Positions 6,235-14,711 are shown, numbered from the stretch's first letter. The stretch: 53,323 nucleotides of DNA from Nitrospiraceae bacterium (GCA_009692155.1 SHZW01000016.1:1-53323); one strand, 5' to 3'. Program-made: numbers and translations. Notes: generated from the letters alone by a model not told the origin.

Positions 6235-7992
6235 GTGAACGACTCACGCCAGGGGCGCGATCTCTTTCTCCTGCTCGTCCTGGCCGGCCTGCTCTTCTGC
6301 CTGAACCTCGGCGGCATGGGCCTGACCGACCGGGATGAAGGGCGCAACGCGGAGGCCGGCCGCGAGATGCTGGAGACAGGCGACTGGATCAGTCCCACGT
6401 TCAATTACGAGCCGCGCTATGCCAAGCCCGTCTTTGTCTACTGGTTGATGAGCCTGTCCTACCACGCGTTCGGCGTCAGCGAATTCGCGGCCCGGTTCCC
6501 TTCCGCGCTCTTTGCCGTCGCGCTGATCCTGATGCAGTACCTGTTCATCGCGCATCTGCGGGGGCCGGTCATCGGTATCTTCGCCAGCCTGATGCTGCTG
6601 GTGAATCTCGAAATGATCGGGCTCGGCCGCGCAGCCTTGACCGACAGCGTCTTGATTTTCTTCACCACCCTGTCGCTGTTCGGCTTCTGGCTCGGCCTGC
6701 ATGGCGAAGGGCGAATGAGGCACTGGATGTGGGCATTGTATGTCGGGATGGCGCTGGCCACCCTGACCAAGGGACCGGTCGGCTTCCTGGTGCCGTTGTT
6801 AGCCATCATCCCATACCTGTCACTGACACAACGATGGGGCCAGTTTTGGAGAACAGGGCTGCCGCTCGCAGGCACCGCGCTCTGCCTGATGCTCACGCTC
6901 CCCTGGTATCTCACCATGCTGCAGATCCACGGGGAAGACTATTTCCGCAACGCCCAGGCGCATACGATCGGGCGCTTCCTCAGGCCCATGGAAGGGCACA
7001 GCTTCTCCGTGTTCTTCTACATTCCCGTGCTCTTGCTCGGTTTTTTCCCCTGGAGCGGTTTCCTTCCAGCTGCGCTGTATCAGACGTTCAAAGGCTGGCG
7101 CGAGGCACGGGGCACGTCCGTGACGCGTGACACGTTACGCGTGACGAGTCCGCAGGAGATGGAATGGTTTGCCGCCCTCTGGCTGATCGGCGGGTTTCTG
7201 TTTTTCACCCTGTCCTCGACGCGCCTGCCCCACTACATCGGCCCCCTGTTCCCGGCCGCGGCGATCCTCGCGGCCTCCTACTGGTCACGTTGCCTGCTCG
7301 ATCCGAAGACGCCGGGAACCCGGGCCTCGATTCATCTCATCATGGGGCTGGGCTTCTTTCTCGCTGCGGGTTTTTCCGCAGCCCCGTCGCTCTACGCGCA
7401 GTTCACGGACAAGATCGTCGGCGAATTTCCGCTGGCAGCCCAGATCGGTTTGGGCAGCGGGCCTTACATCGTGTCGGGGCTGTTGCTGATCGGCACCGCA
7501 CTGGTGGGCTACTTCGGGCTGAATGATGCACAGCGGGCCGGCGCGTTCTGGGCTGCGGGAGCGACGCTAGCCTGCGTCGCTCTGGTCGCGCTGGTGGTGA
7601 TCCTGCCCCATATCAATCGCTACGTCATCGCTCCCCCGCAGGAGCTGGCGTACGCCGCAGGGCTCAACCTCGGCCCGGATGACCGATTGATCGTGTATGG
7701 GACGACACGTCCTTCGACGGTGTTTTATGCCAGACGCAAAGTGATTTTTATTCAGCGAGGCGAGGAGGAGCAGCTGCGCCGCCACGCCGGGCAGCCAGGC
7801 CGTACGATGATCGTGCTGCAGTCGCGGCTACGGCCTCAGCTCCCGTCTGAAACCGCGAACTACGCCACGCTCCTGGAACGCTACGGGTACAGCCTGCTCG
7901 CCAGCGAGCCCATGGTGAAGCTGCCGGCTAACCTGCCGCCGCCGCCAGTCTTCGATTCCAAAAAAGACCCTCACGCGCGATATAAACAATAG
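6235..7992 (+). CDS. ArnT/PMT-like (GT39-type) membrane glycosyltransferase
   Basis: 585 residues from GTG 6235, chosen because AGGAG lies about 8 nt before it. Many transmembrane helices, an early DRDEGRNAEAGREML motif holding the acidic catalytic pair of the first periplasmic loop, and a YEPRYAKPVFVYWLM motif match ArnT/PMT-type enzymes that move a sugar from a polyprenyl phosphate to an acceptor such as lipid A. The GT2 and LAB_N genes upstream fit the same pathway. Residues about 289-305 (EARGTSVTRDTLRVTS) are encoded by a word repeat (7101-7149) inserted in frame in a loop between helices. The 3' end overlaps the convergent PAP2 gene by 22 bp. Confidence 0.85.
   Translation: MNDSRQGRDLFLLLVLAGLLFCLNLGGMGLTDRDEGRNAEAGREMLETGDWISPTFNYEPRYAKPVFVYWLMSLSYHAFGVSEFAARFPSALFAVALILMQYLFIAHLRGPVIGIFASLMLLVNLEMIGLGRAALTDSVLIFFTTLSLFGFWLGLHGEGRMRHWMWALYVGMALATLTKGPVGFLVPLLAIIPYLSLTQRWGQFWRTGLPLAGTALCLMLTLPWYLTMLQIHGEDYFRNAQAHTIGRFLRPMEGHSFSVFFYIPVLLLGFFPWSGFLPAALYQTFKGWREARGTSVTRDTLRVTSPQEMEWFAALWLIGGFLFFTLSSTRLPHYIGPLFPAAAILAASYWSRCLLDPKTPGTRASIHLIMGLGFFLAAGFSAAPSLYAQFTDKIVGEFPLAAQIGLGSGPYIVSGLLLIGTALVGYFGLNDAQRAGAFWAAGATLACVALVALVVILPHINRYVIAPPQELAYAAGLNLGPDDRLIVYGTTRPSTVFYARRKVIFIQRGEEEQLRRHAGQPGRTMIVLQSRLRPQLPSETANYATLLERYGYSLLASEPMVKLPANLPPPPVFDSKKDPHARYKQ
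7101..7149. repeat. Word-repeat tract inside the ArnT-like gene
   Basis: Seven consecutive 7-nt words run without a break: CGAGGCA, CGGGGCA, CGTCCGT, GACGCGT, GACACGT, TACGCGT, GACGAGT. The first two belong to the GGCACGG vocabulary and the rest to the CGTGACG vocabulary, so this is a mixed tract. It keeps the reading frame. Confidence 0.8.
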
Positions 7993-8783
7993 CTCGCCAC
8001 CAGCACCGAAGCGCCAGCCGCTGCCAGCAGGCCGGTCGCCATCGTGCCGGAGGACGGCAGGATCGCCAGCCAGACAGCCGCGCAGGCCACGACCAACCAC
8101 GGCGTGCCGGACAACAGGACATGGCGTAACGTAGCCTTCCATTCCTGGATCGGCGTCGCCACCAGCGTGCCGACCACGATGCCCAGCACCACGCCGGCGA
8201 CCACATCGGACACAAAATGCGATCCGCGGAACACACGCGTGACCGCGACGAACCCCGCCAGCGCATAGCAAGGCCACGCCAGCGCCGGACAGTGTTTCGC
8301 CACGACCGTCGCGACGGCGAAGGACGCGGAGGCATGGCCGGACGGAAACGCATCGAGCCCCAATTCCAAGCTTGGCCCGGTGAAAAATTCGTCTTCGCGG
8401 TGAAGGCGCGGCCGAGGACGACCGATGCCATGTTTCAGGCCTTGCACAAAGATCGCCGTCAGGGCATGAGCCATCCATCCACGCAGGCCGGTCTTGCGCC
8501 ACGCCGGATTGGCGCGCGCATATCCGGCGGCAACGAACAGGCCGCTGATCACGATCAGGCTGACACCGCTGCCGATCACATACCCCGCATCGCCAATCCG
8601 CTTGATCCAGATCCCCTGCAGAGACCGGACCCATTCGATGGCGGGACGGTCCATCTGGAACGCCGCGCAGAACAGCAGCGCCAGCGCCGCGCAGGAGAGG
8701 AGCAAAGGAACGTGATGCGTGATCCGTGAAGCGTGATGGGTCGGGGGGCCGGGCGATAGATTCTCGCTGCTCTCCTTACTCAT
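7971..8783 (-). CDS. PAP2-family phosphatase
   Basis: About 270 residues from ATG 8783; an in-frame GTG lies at 8786. The three phosphatase motifs are present: KHGIGRPRPR, FPSGHASASF and RVFRGSHFVSDVVAG, with the catalytic His in the last. Six membrane segments place the active site on the periplasmic face. Likely substrates are undecaprenyl pyrophosphate or another lipid phosphate, which fits the lipid-linked sugar genes that converge on it. Residues about 14-25 (PTHHASRITHHV), before the first helix, are encoded by a word-repeat arm (8710-8742), and the start codon lies in the other arm. No ribosome binding site precedes it, so the true start is uncertain and could be downstream of the repeat. 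Confidence 0.8.
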   Translation of the reverse strand: MSKESSENLSPGPPTHHASRITHHVPLLLSCAALALLFCAAFQMDRPAIEWVRSLQGIWIKRIGDAGYVIGSGVSLIVISGLFVAAGYARANPAWRKTGLRGWMAHALTAIFVQGLKHGIGRPRPRLHREDEFFTGPSLELGLDAFPSGHASASFAVATVVAKHCPALAWPCYALAGFVAVTRVFRGSHFVSDVVAGVVLGIVVGTLVATPIQEWKATLRHVLLSGTPWLVVACAAVWLAILPSSGTMATGLLAAAGASVLVASYCLYRA

Positions 8784-8812
8784 CACGCATTACCCATTAC
8801 GCATTACGTCTT
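8710..8812. repeat. Word-repeat hairpin, CGTGATC family, at the PAP2 gene start
   Basis: Left arm 8710-8742 (words CGTGATG, CGTGATC, CGTGAAG) and inverted right arm 8779-8812 (CATCACG, CATTACC, CATTACG) are separated by about 36 bp. It covers the 5' end of the PAP2 gene and reaches the stop codon of the TolB-like gene at 8812. Confidence 0.85.
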
Positions 8813-9942
8813 CAGGGGACCCAATCCGCGATGAAGAGATTGAACTCGCCGCGTTCGGTGGTGTTCCGATCGGAGGCCCACACCACGCGCTTCCCGTCCG
8901 GCGAGAACATGGGAAAGCTGTTGAAACGGCCCGCCGCCGTGACCTGCTCCAAACCGGTACCATCGTCGTGAATCAGGTAGAGGTGAAACGTCGGCGGGCC
9001 GTCCTTCCCCTGATCGTGCCGGTTGGAGGAGAAGACGATCCGTTTCCCGTCGGGATGGAAATAGGGCGCGAAATTGGACGACCCGTTGGACGTCACCTGC
9101 CGCTTGTCGCTGCCGTCGGCATTCATCACGAAGATTTCCAATTGACCCGGCTCGATCAGATTCTGGGCGAGCAAGGCTTTGTAGGCGTCCAGCTCGGCCG
9201 GATTCTTCGGATGGAACGCCCGGTAGACGATCCGCTTGCTATCCGGCGAGAAAAATGCGCCGCCGTCGTATCCGATTTCCGTCGTCAGGCGCCGCACGTG
9301 CGTCCCGTCCAGATCCATCGCATAGAGGTCCAGATCGCCGTCCTTCATCGAGGTAAAGACGATCGTCCTGCCGTCCGGCGACACCGTCGCTTCGGCATCG
9401 TAGCCGGGCGTCATGGTCATGCGGTGGAGTCCCTGCCCGTTCATGCCGATCGCAAAAATGTCGTAATCGTCCAGCGCCCACCGGTACCGCCCTTCCCGCT
9501 TCGGCTCGGGCGGGCACTGCTGGCCGGCGAGATGCGTCGAGGAAAAGAGCACGCGCCGGTCGCCAGGGAAGAAATACCCGCAGGTCGTCGCCCCCGTCCC
9601 CACGCTGACCCGCCGGATGCTGCCGGTCACCAGATCCAGCACGTACATCTGATAGCAGGGTATCCCCCGCTCGCTTGATACAGGCTTATTCGGAGGCAGA
9701 TTGACGGTGCCCTGGCCCCAATCGTTTGTGGACTGAAAGATCAATTTGGTTCCGTCAAAGGAAAAATAAGCTTCGGCATTCTTCCGGCCGGCGGTCAACT
9801 GACGGATGTTCGCCAGATGGCGCTCCTCGCCCGAAACGGAAGCTCTAAGTGCTGAGGACTGAGTGCTGAGGTAGAACGCAATCACCGCCAGGGCCGTTCC
9901 AACCATCAGTGCTTTCCCGATCCTTCGTTCAGCGTGTTTCAA
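8812..9942 (-). CDS. TolB-like PD40 beta-propeller exported protein
   Basis: About 376 residues from TTG 9942, selected because GGGAGG lies 6 nt before it and the frame overlaps the end of the M1 peptidase gene by 14 bp; the frame is open further upstream without a better start. A single N-terminal hydrophobic segment (ALMVGTALAVIAFYL) serves as signal or anchor. Repeated motifs of the type FSPDGKRVVWASDR, FHPDGKRIVFSSNR and VSPDGRTIVFTSMK form the WD40-like PD40 repeats of a TolB-type propeller, expected in the periplasm as a protein-binding platform. Residues about 24-32 (YLSTQSSAL), just after the hydrophobic segment, are encoded by a CTCAGCA-type word repeat. Confidence 0.8.
   Translation of the reverse strand: MKHAERRIGKALMVGTALAVIAFYLSTQSSALRASVSGEERHLANIRQLTAGRKNAEAYFSFDGTKLIFQSTNDWGQGTVNLPPNKPVSSERGIPCYQMYVLDLVTGSIRRVSVGTGATTCGYFFPGDRRVLFSSTHLAGQQCPPEPKREGRYRWALDDYDIFAIGMNGQGLHRMTMTPGYDAEATVSPDGRTIVFTSMKDGDLDLYAMDLDGTHVRRLTTEIGYDGGAFFSPDSKRIVYRAFHPKNPAELDAYKALLAQNLIEPGQLEIFVMNADGSDKRQVTSNGSSNFAPYFHPDGKRIVFSSNRHDQGKDGPPTFHLYLIHDDGTGLEQVTAAGRFNSFPMFSPDGKRVVWASDRNTTERGEFNLFIADWVP
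9848..9873. repeat. Word-repeat tract, CTCAGCA family, in the TolB-like gene
   Basis: On the plus strand the words GTGCTGA, GGACTGA, GTGCTGA follow each other at 7-nt spacing. The minus-strand reading gives the peptide LSTQSSAL. A related tract in mutS (38386-38415) is read in the same phase. Confidence 0.75.
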
Positions 9943-11932
9943 CCTGCACCTCCCAATCGCGTGACCCGGCGTAATCGCCGCGTGCAACCACCGCTCCGTC
10001 CTGGAATACCAGGTAACTCTGCCATCCGTAGAAAAACACAAGCCGCGCCACCTTGGCCGCCGCCGCCGGCGTCACGCCATAAAAGAGCGTCACAACGTGG
10101 CCGGGACGATCCGGATGGCGGCACGAGAGCAGCGCGGCCGTTCCCGGTCCATTATACGTCCGGCCCTCGATCGTCACAGAGTCTTTTTCGATTCGAACCG
10201 CCTCGCCGCATCCACGCATGGCCCACTCCGCCGCCCGATTCACGCCGGGCCCGCCTAGGACCAGCAACGAACCCTTCGCGGCCTCCACCTGCTGATCGGC
10301 CTGCATGGTGCTGGACGAATCCTTCGACACAATCTGCGCAATCAGCTCGATATAGGGTACTCGGTCCGGCTCGGACCCTCCACTCGGCACGATGACCGCG
10401 CGCATCGGATCGGTCACGAAGAGGTTCAGCATGGGCGGCAGGACCTCCCTCGGAATCCGCCTGAAGATCTCGTACTCCGGGTCGGCACGAACGGATGCGA
10501 GGCCTTTCAACGCAGTCGGCGCGCCCGGCCGTTCCACCCACTGGGCAAAAAACCAGCGCAGTTCGCGGCCGGCCGTTTCGGCAAAAACCTGTTCCACGTC
10601 CTTCCAGCCGGCATAGGCGCCGGAGTAGCGCGCCACCAGCGTCCGGAGTCCCCGCCAGAACGGCTCCTCGCCGATTTCACGGCGGAGCATGTGAAACACC
10701 ATCGCGGATTTTTGATACCCGATGGCGTTGTCCTTCTGATCGTTCTTTTGTGTGAACTGCGCAACCGGATAGTCCTCCTCCGGCCTGACATAGACCGCGT
10801 AGCCGAGCAGCATCATGCGCCGCTGCTCGCGCGCCTGCTCCGGCGTGCCCGTTAATTCTTCGTAATAATAGTTGGCGAGATACGTCGTCAGCCCCTCCAC
10901 CCAGTTGCCCTGTTCGACCGCGTTAAAGACGGAGTTGCCGATCCATGAATGGACGATCTCATGCCCGAGCGCGTAGGGCTGGACATAGCGCCGCTTGATG
11001 ATACTGCTGCCCAATAAGGTGAACGACGGCATGCCCAGGCCGCTGGCGAAGAAATTTTCCACCACGGCGAACTTCGGGAACGGATAGGGCCCCAGCAGTT
11101 TGGTGTAGACGTCCAGGTACTTGATGGAGGCATCCAGATAGTCGTCGGCCAACCCTGCATCATCGGGAAACAGATAAGTCGCGATCTCGATGCCCTTCCA
11201 GGCCCGCCGCTTCGCGACAAACCGGTTGGCCACCAGCGTGAGCGCCTCGGTCTTGTCTGTGACCTCCCAATCGGCCGCCGCGACGGCATCCTGAACCGTC
11301 CGGACAAGCTGTGTGCCGTGCGTGACGACCGTCCAATCACCGGGCGTCTTCGCGCGCAGGGCGAAAGTCGGGAGCGAGCCGGGCAAGTCCGGGTACCACA
11401 GAGTCTCACCGCTCAGGTAGACGCCTTCGGCGCCGATGTGGCCGGCGGTCTCGCTCGGCGTGACAAAACGCAGGTGCCGCGGTTCGCGCGGCGGCTCGTT
11501 GATCGCGCCCCGATACTGCCACATGAGCACGACCGTTTCGTCTGTCTGCAGAGGCCGGCTGAACCGGACGGTGACAGCCTGCCCGGCGCCCGCCGGTCCC
11601 GTTCCCGGGGCAGCGTGGAAGGAAAGTGGAAGAATGCCGGCCGGCCCCTGCGCCGCGACCAGCACGATGCGGAGATTGCCGTGCAGCGTGAAGACCGCCT
11701 CCTCGACGTCATCCGCCAGGGCCCTGACCATCATGCGATCGACGGCGAGCAGTTCGTGCCGATCGGGAATCAGCCGCACTTCCAGCGTGTGATGGAGAAT
11801 TTCGGCCTGGCGGGTTGCCTGAAGGGTTGCCTGAGAGATTGATTGAGACGACGGTTGGTCTGCTCGGATCGAATCGACGGCACAGAGGCTCGCCGCAACG
11901 GCAATCACAATGACATGTCTCCGCCACCGCAT
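9929..11932 (-). CDS. M1-family zinc metallopeptidase, exported
   Basis: About 667 residues from ATG 11932; GGAAAGG lies 10 nt before it, while an in-frame TTG at 11941 overlaps the ftsY stop. A signal peptide (RHVIVIAVAASLCAVDSIRA) is followed by a beta-sandwich region and a thermolysin-like domain with HEIVHSWIGNSV and the third ligand Glu in NWVEGLTTYLANYYYEE, 18 residues further on, the M1 spacing. The usual exopeptidase motif G-x-M-E-N is replaced by GLGMPSFTLLG, so free-aminoterminus recognition by its Glu seems to be lost and the specificity may differ from classical aminopeptidases. It follows ftsY and overlaps the TolB-like gene, suggesting one transcript. Confidence 0.82.
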   Translation of the reverse strand: MRWRRHVIVIAVAASLCAVDSIRADQPSSQSISQATLQATRQAEILHHTLEVRLIPDRHELLAVDRMMVRALADDVEEAVFTLHGNLRIVLVAAQGPAGILPLSFHAAPGTGPAGAGQAVTVRFSRPLQTDETVVLMWQYRGAINEPPREPRHLRFVTPSETAGHIGAEGVYLSGETLWYPDLPGSLPTFALRAKTPGDWTVVTHGTQLVRTVQDAVAAADWEVTDKTEALTLVANRFVAKRRAWKGIEIATYLFPDDAGLADDYLDASIKYLDVYTKLLGPYPFPKFAVVENFFASGLGMPSFTLLGSSIIKRRYVQPYALGHEIVHSWIGNSVFNAVEQGNWVEGLTTYLANYYYEELTGTPEQAREQRRMMLLGYAVYVRPEEDYPVAQFTQKNDQKDNAIGYQKSAMVFHMLRREIGEEPFWRGLRTLVARYSGAYAGWKDVEQVFAETAGRELRWFFAQWVERPGAPTALKGLASVRADPEYEIFRRIPREVLPPMLNLFVTDPMRAVIVPSGGSEPDRVPYIELIAQIVSKDSSSTMQADQQVEAAKGSLLVLGGPGVNRAAEWAMRGCGEAVRIEKDSVTIEGRTYNGPGTAALLSCRHPDRPGHVVTLFYGVTPAAAAKVARLVFFYGWQSYLVFQDGAVVARGDYAGSRDWEVQVETR

Positions 11933-11937
11933 GACCG

Positions 11938-12846
11938 TCAATCCTTTCCAAACAGCGCATCCACGAACGAACGCGCGTCGAAATCTTGAAGATCGTCGGC
12001 GGACTCCCCGACACCGATCAGCCGGACGGGAATCTTCAGCTCCTCCGCAATCGCCACCACCACGCCGCCGCGGGCCGTGCCGTCGAGTTTCGTCAGCGCG
12101 ATCCCGGTGACGCCGACCGCCTCATGAAATTGCTTCGCCTGCGCGAGCGCGTTCTGGCCCACCGTGCCGTCGAGCACCAATAATACCTCGTGCGGCGCTC
12201 CTAGCAGCTCGCGAGCCAGCACCCGCTTAACTTTCTTGAGTTCCTCCATGAGGTTGGTCTTGGTGTGCAGCCGCCCCGCCGTATCGATCAACACCACGTC
12301 CACGCCGCGGGCTTTGGCGGCGGCGAGCCCGTCGAACACGACCGCCGACGGATCGGCGCCCTGCTTGTGGCGAATGACGTCCACGCCGGTCCGATTGCCC
12401 CACAGTTCCAATTGTTCGATCGCCGCCGCGCGGAACGTATCGGCGGCCACCAGCAGCGGCGTCAGCCCGTCCTGCTTCAACCGCTGCGCCAGCTTGGCGA
12501 CCGTCGTCGTCTTGCCGACGCCGTTGACACCGACGGCAAGAATGACGAACGGTTTTGAGCTCTTTTTGATTTGCTGTTCGATCGGCTCGCGTTGACCGCC
12601 TTGCAGCGCGTCCAGAATGGCTGCGTGCATGACGGCACGCGCATCCGCTGCGGTGCGCCCCTGCTCCAGGAGACGGGCCATCAGTTTCGAGACGGTCCGG
12701 ACGCCGATGTCGGACGCGAGCAGCGCGGCTTCCAATTCCTCCTGTGCAGCGGGATCGAGCGCGCGGCCGGTGATCAAGTCCAGTGAGCGGCCCAAGGCCA
12801 CGCGCGTTTTGGCGAGTCCGGCATGCAGGCGATCAATCCAACTCAT
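11938..12846 (-). CDS. ftsY: Signal recognition particle receptor FtsY
   Basis: About 302 residues from ATG 12846; an in-frame GTG lies at 12861 within word-like DNA. The SRP-type NG domain is complete: P-loop GVNGVGKTTTVAKL, DTAGRLHTKTNLMEEL (G3) and TKLDGTARGG (G4/G5). The N-terminal acidic A domain found in Escherichia coli is absent, as is usual outside enterobacteria. FtsY docks ribosome-SRP complexes at the membrane. It lies after ybeY in the phoH-ybeY-ftsY series; its stop TGA is 6 bp before the ATG of the M1 peptidase gene. Confidence 0.93.
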   Translation of the reverse strand: MSWIDRLHAGLAKTRVALGRSLDLITGRALDPAAQEELEAALLASDIGVRTVSKLMARLLEQGRTAADARAVMHAAILDALQGGQREPIEQQIKKSSKPFVILAVGVNGVGKTTTVAKLAQRLKQDGLTPLLVAADTFRAAAIEQLELWGNRTGVDVIRHKQGADPSAVVFDGLAAAKARGVDVVLIDTAGRLHTKTNLMEELKKVKRVLARELLGAPHEVLLVLDGTVGQNALAQAKQFHEAVGVTGIALTKLDGTARGGVVVAIAEELKIPVRLIGVGESADDLQDFDARSFVDALFGKD

Positions 12847-12850
12847 GGCG

Positions 12851-12880
12851 TTATTCGTCACTCGTCATGCGTGGAGACGT
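12851..12880. repeat. Weak word-repeat tract between ybeY and ftsY
   Basis: TTCGTCA and CTCGTCA are followed by TGCGTGG and GACGTAA at about 7-nt spacing, in the style of the CGTGATC vocabulary but degenerate. It supplies the stop codon of ybeY (12865-12867) and the alternative GTG start of ftsY. Confidence 0.4.
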
Positions 12881-13326
12881 AACGCACGCGCAATGGCGCG
12901 CTCCCGCAGGCTCATGCGCCGTGCCTCGCGCGCGCTCCGTTCATGGTCGTAGCCCATGAGATGCAACAGCCCGTGCGCGATCAACACCGCCACCTCGCGC
13001 TCGAGCGTATGGCCTGCCCGCTTGGCCTGCCGTTCCGCCTGTGGCAGCGAGATGACGATGTCGCCCAATAGGGCAGGCACGAGGCGTGAGGCACGGGGCA
13101 CGGGACGTGCCGAATGTTTTCGAACTGGAAAGGCCAGGACGTCGGTGGTGCGATCCTTGCGTCGGTAGCGGCGATTCAACCGGCGCATGGCCCGGTCGCC
13201 GACGAGCAGGAGACTGAGGTCGGACCGGGACGCCCCCGCAGCCTTCAGAATGTTCTCCGCGAGGGAGTGGACTCCGGACAGACTGATCCAGCGACGCCGA
13301 AGCCGGCTGCTGAGAACGACAGGCAT
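12865..13326 (-). CDS. ybeY: Endoribonuclease YbeY (rRNA maturation factor)
   Basis: 153 residues. The zinc-binding motif HGLLHLMGYDHE, with its three His ligands, and the upstream KDRTTDVLAFP segment are diagnostic. YbeY takes part in 16S rRNA 3'-end maturation and 70S quality control. Its start overlaps the phoH stop (TAATG), so the two are coupled. Residues about 72-84 (SARPVPRASRLVP) are encoded by a word repeat at 13075-13111, placed between TDVLAFPVRK and LLGDIVIS, a variable loop that is shorter in most homologues. The C-terminal end lies in another weak word tract. Confidence 0.93.
   Translation of the reverse strand: MPVVLSSRLRRRWISLSGVHSLAENILKAAGASRSDLSLLLVGDRAMRRLNRRYRRKDRTTDVLAFPVRKHSARPVPRASRLVPALLGDIVISLPQAERQAKRAGHTLEREVAVLIAHGLLHLMGYDHERSAREARRMSLRERAIARALRLHA
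13075..13111. repeat. Word-repeat tract, GGCACGG family, inside ybeY
   Basis: Words GGCACGA, GGCGTGA, GGCACGG, GGCACGG, GACGTGC run at 7-nt period. The minus-strand translation contains RASRLVP, nearly the same as RASRLAP encoded by the tract in cimA (25089-25116). Confidence 0.82.
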
Positions 13327-14348
13327 TAATGAGGTTGCTGGTTCTCGCCGTGAGAACCGGACTTAGGACGGGACGGATGAGACTTGCCGCGCGGGCCGGA
13401 GGCCGGCGGCTGGTGCCGGTCGTAGGCCTTGATGATGTCCTGAACCAGTTTGTGCCGGACGACGTCCCGTTCGTCGAAATAGACGAACTGGATGCCTGGA
13501 ATTCCCTGCAGGATGTCCCGCACCTCGATGAGCCCTGACCGGCGATCGGAGGGCAGGTCCACCTGGGTGATATCACCGGTGATCACTGCCTTCGAATTGA
13601 ACCCCAGCCTGGTCAGGAACATTTTCATCTGCTCGGTGGTCGCGTTTTGCGCCTCGTCAAGAATCACGAACGAATCGTTGAGCGTCCGGCCGCGCATGAA
13701 GGCCAGCGGCGCGATTTCAATCTCGCCGCGCTCGATCAGCCGGTTCGTCCGTTCCACGTCCATCATGTCGTACAGCGCGTCGTAGAGAGGCCGGAGGTAG
13801 GGATTGATCTTTGCGAACATGTCGCCGGGCAGGAAACCGAGCTTCTCGCCCGCCTCCACCGCCGGCCGCGCCAGAATGATGCGGCTGACCTCGCGCTTCG
13901 TCAGCGCGGCGACCGCCATCGCCATTGCCAAATAGGTTTTGCCGGTCCCGGCCGGCCCGATGCCGAGGACGATATCGTATTTCTGAATCGCGTCGAGATA
14001 GGTTTTTTGCGTGGCGGACTTGGGAACGACGAACCGCTTTTTCGTGGCGATGGGAACGGTGCCGAGCAGCAATTCCTTGAGCGGGGTGTCCTGCGCGCCC
14101 CGCGCAGCCTTCAAGGCAAACGAGACATCGTCGGGGCGCAGCTCATAGCCTTCGGCGGTCAGGGCGGCCAGTTCCTGGATCGCCCGCTCGGCCTGTTGCA
14201 CGGCGGCCGGCGCGCCGTCCAGCGCAATCTCGTCGCCGCGCGCCGAGACGGCAACCCCCAATTCCTCTTCGATCAGTTTCAGGTGACGGTCGTGGGAGCC
14301 GAACAGGCTGGCGGTGTTGGTTCCTTCTCGCAGCTTGATCTTACGCAC
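13326..14348 (-). CDS. PhoH-like ATPase
   Basis: 340 residues. An N-terminal KH-like region is followed by a P-loop domain with GIGPAGTGKTYLAMAMA (Walker A) and SFVILDEAQN (Walker B), then TGDITQVDLPSDRRSGL, the classic PhoH signature. Such proteins are RNA-associated ATPases, and the phoH-ybeY neighbourhood is widely conserved, pointing to RNA metabolism. It is the first gene of the phoH-ybeY-ftsY group. A promoter match (TTGTTG, 17 bp, TAGAAT) lies about 40 bp upstream. Confidence 0.92.
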   Translation of the reverse strand: MRKIKLREGTNTASLFGSHDRHLKLIEEELGVAVSARGDEIALDGAPAAVQQAERAIQELAALTAEGYELRPDDVSFALKAARGAQDTPLKELLLGTVPIATKKRFVVPKSATQKTYLDAIQKYDIVLGIGPAGTGKTYLAMAMAVAALTKREVSRIILARPAVEAGEKLGFLPGDMFAKINPYLRPLYDALYDMMDVERTNRLIERGEIEIAPLAFMRGRTLNDSFVILDEAQNATTEQMKMFLTRLGFNSKAVITGDITQVDLPSDRRSGLIEVRDILQGIPGIQFVYFDERDVVRHKLVQDIIKAYDRHQPPASGPRGKSHPSRPKSGSHGENQQPH

Positions 14349-14387
14349 GGATTGTCAGACTATCTCTCCCGTTCGAGGCATGGAAAC

Positions 14388-14416
14388 ATTCTAACAAAGC
14401 CCTCCACCCGCAACAA
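14388..14416 (-). promoter_or_regulatory. Sigma-70-type promoter for phoH-ybeY-ftsY
   Basis: On the minus strand TTGTTG (14416-14411), 17 bp, TAGAAT (14393-14388), about 40 bp before the phoH start codon. Confidence 0.5.
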
Positions 14417-14427
14417 GACAGGGCAAA

Positions 14428-14622
14428 TCAGCGGGCTGCCGGAGGCGGCATGAGCGTGAATTCCATCAAGGCCTGGCCTTGATGGCCGTCATCCACGCCG
14501 ACCCTGACCTGCTGGGGACTTGTGAGGCTCGAGGCCATCTGCCAGGAAATCCTGCCCGTGCCCGCTTCGATGGACTGCCTGTTCTTCTTTGTTCGCATCA
14601 GAGTGTGATTCATCACGTACAT
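14428..14622 (-). CDS. Small protein of unknown function (doubtful)
   Basis: A 64-residue open frame with no recognised family. Its last part, GQALMEFTLMPPPAAR, resembles the N-terminal motif of TadE-like pilus proteins (GQALVEFAL) but then stops, so it could be coincidence or a relic. Support for expression is a very good promoter match 90 bp upstream (14712-14740). Against it: no ribosome binding site is seen, and a perfect 23-bp palindrome (14463-14485) lies within the frame, which could equally be a terminator or a structured RNA. Confidence 0.3.
   Translation of the reverse strand: MYVMNHTLMRTKKNRQSIEAGTGRISWQMASSLTSPQQVRVGVDDGHQGQALMEFTLMPPPAAR
14463..14485. repeat. Perfect palindrome
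   Basis: CCATCAAGGCC and GGCCTTGATGG form an uninterrupted inverted repeat around a CTG/TGG centre. It has no T-run on either side. It may be an operator or an RNA hairpin in the transcript from the 14712-14740 promoter. Confidence 0.5.
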
Positions 14623-14711
14623 GGAGCAAGGGTTATGCCGAATAGGCCGTTGCGCGTCCCGCTCCTAACCCATTGATTCTCGTCATCACCCGGGAGCACA
14701 TCCAGCGCAGT

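Noticed and set aside
1630-8812. CRISPR array
   Set aside because: Repeats are 7 or 9 nt, degenerate and contiguous, without unique spacers of constant length, and no cas genes are present.
11820-11870. Word repeat in the M1 peptidase N-terminus
   Set aside because: There are only two copies of a CAGGCAACC-like unit and no 7- or 9-nt run; it is ordinary coding sequence.
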